A DNA stretch of 30,808 nt from Glaciecola sp964446865. Its GTDB lineage: Bacteria > Pseudomonadota > Gammaproteobacteria > Enterobacterales > Alteromonadaceae. The DNA is taken from NCBI GenBank assembly GCA_964446865.1, contig CAYURD010000044.1:1-30808 (forward strand), in the 5' to 3' direction. This document shows positions 16,573 through 24,194 of the stretch, in pieces (position 1 is the first letter of the stretch; the number at the start of each line of letters is the position of its first letter). The notes beneath the pieces are model-generated. The model was not told where the DNA came from. It searched no databases and was given only the letters and a program-made list of their open reading frames with translations. The translations under genes and the position numbers were made by a program.

Positions 16573-19500
16573 AAGAAACCCCCACAAAATGGATTTTTTG
16601 CGTTTCATGCAAATCACCTAGAAGACCTGCGCGATGTGGTGGTGACAGTTTGCAAATCGGCGCCTTTGCCGCCTCTTTCTAAAGAACTATTCTTAGTCCA
16701 AAGTAATGGTATTGCCCAATGGCTCAAGCTAGCTTTAGCAAAAGGTGCAGATAAAAACGGCTTAGGCATTGCGGCGGGTATCGACACCTCGTTACCTTCA
16801 AGCTTTATCTGGACAGCCTACAGAGCCGTGTTATCGGCCAATAAAGTTCCGGAGTCATCGCCACTCGACAAAGCGAATCTGGCGTGGCGTTTGTACCGAC
16901 TTTTGCCCAGCTTACAATTACGTGACGACAGCGCACTTTTTGCGCCATTAATGCAGTTTTTAGCAGGCAACAACCCTGCGCTTCGGCGCTTTCAACTCGC
17001 CCAACGTTTAGCTGACTTATACGACCAATACCAAGTATATCGCGCCGACTGGCTGGCGCTTTGGAGTCAAGGCGATTACAGCTTAATAAAAGCGAATGGC
17101 ACAGTAACAAAGCTTGATGAGTCGCAAATTTGGCAAGCGAAATTATGGGAGATAATACGCGACGACATTGGCCCAGAGTTAGCCAAAACAAGCCGTGCTA
17201 GTGTGCATCAAACCTTTTTACAAGCCTGTAAAACTATCGATAAGCCGGTTAATCCACATTTGCTGCCCAAGCGGATCATTGTGTTTGGGGTGACGTCAAT
17301 GCCCAAACAAATGCTCGAGGCTTTACATGCCATTAGTCGCTTTACCCAAGTTGTATTTTGTGTAGTTAATCCTTGCCAATATTATTGGGGCGACATTGTG
17401 TCTGACCGAGAGCTCTTTTCGGCTGAGCAAAAACGAGGTTTGCGTTCACCCAAATTGGCACAAATTGACGTAGACGAACTGCACCAACATGCCAATCCAT
17501 TGCTGGCAAGTTTAGGCAAGCAAGGGCGCGATTATATTAGATTGCTCGATACATTTGATGATACTAGTGCCCAGCACGCAGCGCAGCTTAGCGACAAGGC
17601 ACAAATTGATATTTTTAGAGACTATGATGCGCCATCACCTCAAAACAAAGAACAACAGTCTTGTTCACTTTTACAAGATATTCAAAATGACATTTTACAC
17701 CTAACACCTATTGATGAAGTGCTTGGGCAAAATCGAATGCTAAGCCCAAAAGCACAACATAGCATCGTATTTCATCAGGTGCATAGCCCGCAGCGCGAAG
17801 CCGAAGTCTTGCATGACCAACTGCTGGCCGCATTTGACCGAGACAAAGACTTAAAACCGAGCGACATTCTAGTCATGATGCCCGACGTGAATATTTATGC
17901 GCCGTATATTCGGGCGGCGTTTGGCCTTGTTCAGCATAATGATCCTCGTCATATTCCTTTTACGATTTCTGATCAAGGTTTGCGCAACCAAGAGCCTATG
18001 ATCATTGCTTTTGAGCAGCTCTTAAACATCAATACTAGCCGCTTTACTTACAGTGAAGTGATGTCTTTGCTTGAATTACCGGCAATTAGCGAGCGTTTTG
18101 ATATTTCAGCCAGTGATTTGAGTTTACTAAAATCGTGGATAAAGGGCGCGAATATTAGATGGGGCTTAAGCCCTAGCCAGCGCAAGGATGTGTTAAATCG
18201 AGACGATATTAGCGGTAATACTTGGCAAGAAGGCCTGCAGTCTTTGTTGCTTGGCTACAGTATTGGCGACGAACAAGTGTGGGAAGGCATTCAAGCATAT
18301 CCTGAAGTCGGTGGTTTGCAGGCAAGCTTAATTGGGCAATTGATTGATTTTATTCGCACCTTAGAAACGTTCGCCCGCTGCGTAAAAGGAGTACAAAACA
18401 TCACGCAGTGGCAAGCCATTATTGTGGCTATGCTCAATGACTTTTTTATGCCAGATGGCGGTAAAATAGATATGCTCAAGTCAGATATTCTTAAACAGCT
18501 CGACGCGATAGCAAAAGAGTTTTTAAGTGGTGACGCCCTAAACGAGCAGTTTGACATTGATATTTTGGCTGAAACTTTGCTGAGCCGACTTGATAAAAGC
18601 ACCATTAACCACCGTTTTATGATTGGGAAAGTCAATTTTGCTACCTTAATGCCTATGCGGGCGATCCCCTTTAAACAGGTCTATTTATTGGGCATGAATA
18701 GTGGAGACTACCCTCGAACCGCGAGTAAAGTCGATTTTGATTTAATGGCGCACGACTATAGGCCAGGCGACCGCTCGGTGCGAGAAGACGACCGCTATTT
18801 ATTTTTAGAAGCGATGCTCTCGGCAAGGCAATCATTGTATATTAGCTGGGTAGGGCGCAGTATCAAAGATGATTCAGAGCAACCACCGTCTATCTTGATT
18901 GCGCAGTTGCAAGATTACATCAATAAATTTTACACAAGCACTGTCGACGTAAAAAATGGTGATAACCCCGTGCCTGCTGTTGACCTCATTAGCACCCAGC
19001 ATCCCTTGCAAGCCTTCAGTAACAAATATTTTATTGAACAGGAGCAAGTGTCAACTAAGGCAACAGATCATGTTACGCATCGTCGCCTATTTACCTACGC
19101 AAAAGAATGGCATAACGCGATGTCATTGAGCTCAAGAGACGATACATCCACACCTGAGTCAGACTCAAAAATCGCTTATGTTGCGCCCGCCCAAGCGCTT
19201 TCAATTAAAGATTTAAGTGAATTTCTAATGTCACCAGTAGCAAGCTTTTACAAAAAGGCGCTGGATGTGAAGTTTGAAGAATTTGCTGAGCACGATACCG
19301 ATAATGAAACCTTTTTGCTAAATGCACTCGACCAATCGCAACTGGTGCAAGAGGTGATTAGTGAGCTTGTCTTAAATACTGACTCGCCTGCACATTTTAA
19401 AGAGCGACTTAGCCAGCACGTTCACAAAGTAACAAAGCGCGGCAAATTAGGCATTGCAAGTACGCCAAGTTTGTTAATTGAAGGATTGAATGATACAAGT

Positions 19501-20133
19501 CTGCATATTTTTGAATGTTACTACCCTTTGCTTAAACGCTATGATGAGGCTTATGAGAACAATGTCAGTGTTCGATACGATTTTACTAGTGGCGCGTATG
19601 CTAACGGCACGCAAATCATAACGCTAATAGACGAAATATCTGAGCTTCGTCAAAGCTCGGCAACTGCTCCTCAAATGGCGCTCGCCAACATTAGTATTGC
19701 GAGGCATAAAACCTTTGATGATAAAGGCATGCGTTATGAGAGCTTCTTGCCGCAGTGGGCAACACACATTGCTGGCAATGCGATGGGGAATAGCTTTGCT
19801 ACCTATGTGGTGAGCAAAGAAGAAAGTGATATTGTGCACTTACCAGCAATGACGCAAAGCGCGGCAACAAACATACTCGATACAATGCTAGCGGCATATC
19901 AACAAGCCATGACACAAGCGCTGCCAATTGAGCCGCGAGCTGCCTTTGCTTATTTACAAAACAACGACAAAATAGACGACATTCACAAAGCCTACGAAAA
20001 AAGTTTTCAGTATGACAAAGGCTATTTACGAAAAGCCTTTGGTAATACGAGTGCGTTTATTCACGAGTCAGCATTTAAAGACCTAGCGAAGAGTTTATAT
20101 GGCGATTTGTATGAAGTATTGAGATCACAATGA
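16570..20133 (+). CDS. recC: Exodeoxyribonuclease V subunit gamma (RecC)
   Basis: RecC is the structural subunit of the RecBCD helicase-nuclease. It splits the duplex, scans for the Chi sequence and holds RecB and RecD. The product is 1187 residues, against about 1122 in E. coli. The N-terminus FFAFHANHLEDLRDVV and FLVQSNGIAQWLKLALA are typical, as are VDFDLMAHDYRPGDRSVREDDRYLFLEAMLSAR and SLYISWVGRS in the defective helicase-like core. The start at 16570 is the last ATG of a 14-bp repeat ladder and has AAGG seven bases upstream. Its TGA overlaps the recB ATG (ATGA), so the subunits should be made in coupled fashion. Chi recognition by this species cannot be predicted from the sequence by eye. 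Confidence 0.96.
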   Translation: MKKPPQNGFFAFHANHLEDLRDVVVTVCKSAPLPPLSKELFLVQSNGIAQWLKLALAKGADKNGLGIAAGIDTSLPSSFIWTAYRAVLSANKVPESSPLDKANLAWRLYRLLPSLQLRDDSALFAPLMQFLAGNNPALRRFQLAQRLADLYDQYQVYRADWLALWSQGDYSLIKANGTVTKLDESQIWQAKLWEIIRDDIGPELAKTSRASVHQTFLQACKTIDKPVNPHLLPKRIIVFGVTSMPKQMLEALHAISRFTQVVFCVVNPCQYYWGDIVSDRELFSAEQKRGLRSPKLAQIDVDELHQHANPLLASLGKQGRDYIRLLDTFDDTSAQHAAQLSDKAQIDIFRDYDAPSPQNKEQQSCSLLQDIQNDILHLTPIDEVLGQNRMLSPKAQHSIVFHQVHSPQREAEVLHDQLLAAFDRDKDLKPSDILVMMPDVNIYAPYIRAAFGLVQHNDPRHIPFTISDQGLRNQEPMIIAFEQLLNINTSRFTYSEVMSLLELPAISERFDISASDLSLLKSWIKGANIRWGLSPSQRKDVLNRDDISGNTWQEGLQSLLLGYSIGDEQVWEGIQAYPEVGGLQASLIGQLIDFIRTLETFARCVKGVQNITQWQAIIVAMLNDFFMPDGGKIDMLKSDILKQLDAIAKEFLSGDALNEQFDIDILAETLLSRLDKSTINHRFMIGKVNFATLMPMRAIPFKQVYLLGMNSGDYPRTASKVDFDLMAHDYRPGDRSVREDDRYLFLEAMLSARQSLYISWVGRSIKDDSEQPPSILIAQLQDYINKFYTSTVDVKNGDNPVPAVDLISTQHPLQAFSNKYFIEQEQVSTKATDHVTHRRLFTYAKEWHNAMSLSSRDDTSTPESDSKIAYVAPAQALSIKDLSEFLMSPVASFYKKALDVKFEEFAEHDTDNETFLLNALDQSQLVQEVISELVLNTDSPAHFKERLSQHVHKVTKRGKLGIASTPSLLIEGLNDTSLHIFECYYPLLKRYDEAYENNVSVRYDFTSGAYANGTQIITLIDEISELRQSSATAPQMALANISIARHKTFDDKGMRYESFLPQWATHIAGNAMGNSFATYVVSKEESDIVHLPAMTQSAATNILDTMLAAYQQAMTQALPIEPRAAFAYLQNNDKIDDIHKAYEKSFQYDKGYLRKAFGNTSAFIHESAFKDLAKSLYGDLYEVLRSQ

Positions 20134-23100
20134 CACAAATACCAGATAAGCAAACTATTACACAAAATAGCGCCTCACATGCCACTAGGCCACTACAGCC
20201 ATTCGCATTGCCCCTAAAAGGCAATACCTTAATTGAAGCCAGCGCAGGCACAGGCAAAACCTACACCATTGCGATGCTTTATGTCCGATTGGTGCTAGGG
20301 CATGGCCAAGAAAAGAGCGAGCGTTTGGCGCAAAATCTATTGCCACGAGATATTTTGGTGGCCACTTTTACTGAAGCGGCCACAAAAGAACTATCAGATC
20401 GTATTCGCCTTCGAATTGCTCAAGCCGCCGATGTGTTTAGTGTCCAATTTACGCGTGCTGATGACAGCGAATATGCTGATTTAATTAAATTCAGAGATCA
20501 AGAATATGCCGACCCAAGCACGTGGTCGGCCTGTCAAAAAAAGCTATTGCTGGCGCTTGAATATATGGATGAGGCATCTATTACGACGCTGCATTCGTGG
20601 TGTTATCGCATGTTAAGTGAGCATGCGTTTAATAGTGGCAGTTTGTTTAATGTCGAGATGCTAAGTGACGAAAATGAGCTATTGCTAGAGGCTGTGCGCG
20701 ACTACTGGCGAATTCATGTGTATGCAATGCCTGCGGTAACAACAAGCTTATTTGCTTCAATATTTGCAAGCCCTGAACACCTTCTAGAAAGCGTTAAGAA
20801 CAATTACAAGGCGTCGCCGTATTTAGGCAATGAACCCGATGCATTGTCGCTTTTGGGTGATGAATTTATAGAGCAAATTCACGTCCTCAAACGCTTGGAT
20901 TGGCAAAGCATGGGGCAAGACCTCATCCAATTTTTGGATGCGATTAAAAATAAAGAAACCCCGTATAAATTAAACGGTCACTCTGCAAATGCCATGAGAA
21001 GAGCGCTTGACGGATTAGTGCAATGGTCGCAGGCTGAAGAGCCAGCAAACATAAATGTATCTGCACTTTTTCCGAATAAATTCGATACCGCGGGTTTCAA
21101 AAACCTGAGTAAAAGCAATTTTGCTGATGTCGTAAAAGGGCCACAAGACAATCGGCCATCGTTTGAACTAGTTGATGCGATTAGCGCTTTATTTGAACTG
21201 TCTGCGCGCTATAAAACATGGAAATTCTCTATTATTGTGCACGCTAGCCATTGGTTAAACGAGCGTATGAAAGCCCGTAAACAGGCTAAAGCATTGCTTG
21301 GCTTTGATGATTTAATTTCTGGCTTGCATCATGCTCTTTGCCACGATACTCAAGGTTTGTTAAAAGCTGAAATTCGTCGGCAATTTCCTGTCGTGTTAAT
21401 TGATGAATTTCAAGACACCGATGACGTTCAGTACCAAATAATTAACGAAATTTATGATATCGCTGCGCAAGCACAAGATACCTGCGTATTGTTTATTGGC
21501 GATCCTAAGCAAGCAATTTATAGCTTTAGAGGCGGCGATATTTTCACGTATTTAAAAGCTAGCAAGGCGGTAGGGGATAATCGCTACACCTTATCGACAA
21601 ATTATCGTTCTACCAAGCCGATGATAGATGCGGTTAATCATTTGTTTGATGCTAGTGAACGAGAAAACGAAGCGGGGGCTTTTCTTTTTAGACAAGAAGT
21701 TTTCAGGCAAGAAGTGTTTAAGCAAGAAGCATCTAATGAAGAAGTGTCAGATAAAGACACAAAAAAACCAAGCAATTCATCTGCCTTAGACTTCACAAAA
21801 GTGAAAGCAAATGGCTTAAACGAACACTTTGTCATTGACCAAAAAGAACAAAAAGCACTTAGTTTTGCGATTGCCGACAAAACAGTCAAAAAAGATCTGA
21901 TTGCCCAAAGCGTCGCCACGCATATTGTCGAATTATTAAATGGCGCTGCACAAGACAAGGTTGGCTTTATCAAACAAATGCCAGCAAGTGAATCAGAACT
22001 AAATCAAAATAGCGCTGCTCAAAAAACAGAATTTACACGCTTACAAGCAAACGATATTGCTGTGTTAGTGAATAGCAAAAGCGAAGCCCTAGAACTACAA
22101 AATGCTTTTGCTGAGCGAAACTTGCGAACATACTTTAGCTCTGACAAACGAAGCGTGCTCGACACTCACGAAGCACACGAGTTACTAATTTGCTTAAAGG
22201 CCATCGCCGAGCCCAAACATATCGCCAGTTTGCGCGCAGCCGTTGGCACACCGCTACTAGGGCAAAGTCATGTCAGCATGCAGCGTAATTTGCTAGACGA
22301 AAACTATTTAGATGAGCTTATTACGCAATTCGATTATTTTAATACCGCTTGGAAAAGCCGCGGCGTGCTGCCAATGTTACGTGAGTTTTTACATTACTTT
22401 GATGTACAGTCTCGATTATTAGATGACGAAGTATTAGGTGAGCGCATATTGACTAACATCCTGCATATTAGTGAGGTCTTGCAAGAAGCGAGTTTGCAAA
22501 TAGATGGGATACACAATTTACTGCGATATTATGAACGTTTATTAACACAAAGAGATGACCAGCAAGACATCATGCAGCCAAGGCTCGAAAGCGAAAGTGG
22601 GCTGATTCAAATTGTCACTATTCATAAGTCAAAAGGCCTGCAATACCCGATTGTATTTTTACCCTTTGCTAGCCAATCATTTAGAAAGCCCAAAGCGGGT
22701 GAGTTATTCCGATATCATGATGATGACAAGTCTCTACAAATGACCTTTACGCCAGACCAAGACGCTAAAAGTGCTTGCTATAAAGAGGCAAAAGCCGAAG
22801 AGGTGCGCAAACTTTATGTGGCTTTAACACGCGCAAAGCATTGCTGTTTTGTCGGCATGTTTCCAAATGGGAGTTATCATGACAGTGCGCTTGGCTACAC
22901 ACTTGGCCTTGCGGCTAAGCAGCCATTAAGACCTAAATTTGACGCCTTAGTAAACACCTGCAGTAATATTGATGTTGGCTTTATGTTAGAGCCTAATGAC
23001 ATTCGATTTGTCGGCATTGAATCACCTATCCTTGGGCCTGTACGCGAAGTTAAACGCCGTGAAAAAGTGGCTTGGACGATTAGTAGTTATTCGAGTATTG

Positions 23101-24194
23101 ATTACCAAAAAGTAGAGTTGAACCTTGAGGATGCTGGTGAAGGTAAGCGTCTTCTTGCGGCAAATAACTTTGCGGCTAATAACAGTCAGCAAACCATGAC
23201 TGCTAATGATATAAGCGCCGACTCGTCTCAATATCAGAACATCAACGACGACAAACATATCTACTCAGAAAAAGCATTTAAAGAGTTTTCTGAACCCGAT
23301 GACAATCAAAGTGCGCTAATCGCTAACAATTTAATAGCAGGCACACACGATACAAATAGTACTGACACATTCAACGACATAAATGATGCAGCAGAGTCCA
23401 ATATAAATAGCTTGTTGAACGATGAAGCACAAAGTGATGAGCCAGATCTTGCTATGCCAAACATCTATAACTTCCACAAAGGTGCGCTACCCGGCACGTT
23501 TTTACACAATATATTAGAATGGTGTTGTTTGCAGGGCTTTAGCGAGATATTAAATGATGAAGCAAGATTACAAAGCCATATTAACGAGCAAAGTGAACTG
23601 CTTGGTTGGTCATCTTACAACGATGTTTTGTTGTTATGGATAAAACGTCTAATTACGCAAAGTTTTGCTTTGCCAAAGGCAAATACATCTAGTATTTCTT
23701 TAGAAAGCCTAGGCGCTGTGCAAGCCGAAATGGAGTTTTTATTCACAACCGAACAAACACAAATTGAAGCAATTGATGCGCTAGTCACGCAATTTTGCAT
23801 GCCAGGCCAAACTAGACCACGCGCGGTGAGTAAGGTACTAAATGGTGCCTTAAAAGGCTTTATAGACTTAGTGTTTGAGCATGAAGGCAAATATTTTGTA
23901 CTTGATTATAAGGGCAACCACCTAGGTGATGGAGCTGAGTCTTATTCAATAGAAGCCATGCAGGCCTCCATTTTGTCCCATCGCTATGATTTACAATATG
24001 TTATTTATACCTTGGCATTACATCGTTTATTAAAGAGTCGTTTGCCTGATTATGATTACAATACACATATTGGCGGCGCTATTTACTATTTTTTACGCGG
24101 GGTCGAATCACCTTCAAATGGCATATTCTATAGCGATGTACCTTTTGAGCTCATCGTGCAAGTTGATGCCTTATTTGAGGGAGTGAGCTCATGA
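20130..24194 (+). CDS. recB: Exodeoxyribonuclease V subunit beta (RecB)
   Basis: RecB is the 3'-5' SF1A helicase and the only nuclease of RecBCD, in double-strand-break repair and degradation of foreign linear DNA. It is 1354 residues, about 170 longer than E. coli RecB. Walker A is EASAGTGKT (Lys43), Walker B is VLIDEFQDTDD, and motifs near FIGDPKQAIYSFRGGD and IVTIHKSKGLQYPIVFLP follow. The C-terminal nuclease has H1126 (GTFLHNILEW), D1246 (GFIDLVFE), D1259 and K1261 (VLDYKGNH), with the same D-13-D-2-K spacing as E. coli D1067/D1080/K1082, so it should be active. The extra length comes from a repeat-bearing insert at ~520-550 and an Asn/Asp/Ser-rich linker at ~1000-1110 between helicase and nuclease. 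ATGA overlaps join it to recC and recD. Confidence 0.97.
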   Translation: MTQIPDKQTITQNSASHATRPLQPFALPLKGNTLIEASAGTGKTYTIAMLYVRLVLGHGQEKSERLAQNLLPRDILVATFTEAATKELSDRIRLRIAQAADVFSVQFTRADDSEYADLIKFRDQEYADPSTWSACQKKLLLALEYMDEASITTLHSWCYRMLSEHAFNSGSLFNVEMLSDENELLLEAVRDYWRIHVYAMPAVTTSLFASIFASPEHLLESVKNNYKASPYLGNEPDALSLLGDEFIEQIHVLKRLDWQSMGQDLIQFLDAIKNKETPYKLNGHSANAMRRALDGLVQWSQAEEPANINVSALFPNKFDTAGFKNLSKSNFADVVKGPQDNRPSFELVDAISALFELSARYKTWKFSIIVHASHWLNERMKARKQAKALLGFDDLISGLHHALCHDTQGLLKAEIRRQFPVVLIDEFQDTDDVQYQIINEIYDIAAQAQDTCVLFIGDPKQAIYSFRGGDIFTYLKASKAVGDNRYTLSTNYRSTKPMIDAVNHLFDASERENEAGAFLFRQEVFRQEVFKQEASNEEVSDKDTKKPSNSSALDFTKVKANGLNEHFVIDQKEQKALSFAIADKTVKKDLIAQSVATHIVELLNGAAQDKVGFIKQMPASESELNQNSAAQKTEFTRLQANDIAVLVNSKSEALELQNAFAERNLRTYFSSDKRSVLDTHEAHELLICLKAIAEPKHIASLRAAVGTPLLGQSHVSMQRNLLDENYLDELITQFDYFNTAWKSRGVLPMLREFLHYFDVQSRLLDDEVLGERILTNILHISEVLQEASLQIDGIHNLLRYYERLLTQRDDQQDIMQPRLESESGLIQIVTIHKSKGLQYPIVFLPFASQSFRKPKAGELFRYHDDDKSLQMTFTPDQDAKSACYKEAKAEEVRKLYVALTRAKHCCFVGMFPNGSYHDSALGYTLGLAAKQPLRPKFDALVNTCSNIDVGFMLEPNDIRFVGIESPILGPVREVKRREKVAWTISSYSSIDYQKVELNLEDAGEGKRLLAANNFAANNSQQTMTANDISADSSQYQNINDDKHIYSEKAFKEFSEPDDNQSALIANNLIAGTHDTNSTDTFNDINDAAESNINSLLNDEAQSDEPDLAMPNIYNFHKGALPGTFLHNILEWCCLQGFSEILNDEARLQSHINEQSELLGWSSYNDVLLLWIKRLITQSFALPKANTSSISLESLGAVQAEMEFLFTTEQTQIEAIDALVTQFCMPGQTRPRAVSKVLNGALKGFIDLVFEHEGKYFVLDYKGNHLGDGAESYSIEAMQASILSHRYDLQYVIYTLALHRLLKSRLPDYDYNTHIGGAIYYFLRGVESPSNGIFYSDVPFELIVQVDALFEGVSS
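21687..21746 (+). repeat. 15-bp tandem repeat within recB
   Basis: Four in-frame 15-bp units encode FRQEV, FRQEV, FKQEA and SNEEV (residues 520-539). The first three are close copies and the fourth is diverged. They sit in a poorly conserved insert after the early helicase motifs and are followed by a Lys/Ser-rich stretch. Confidence 0.8.
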
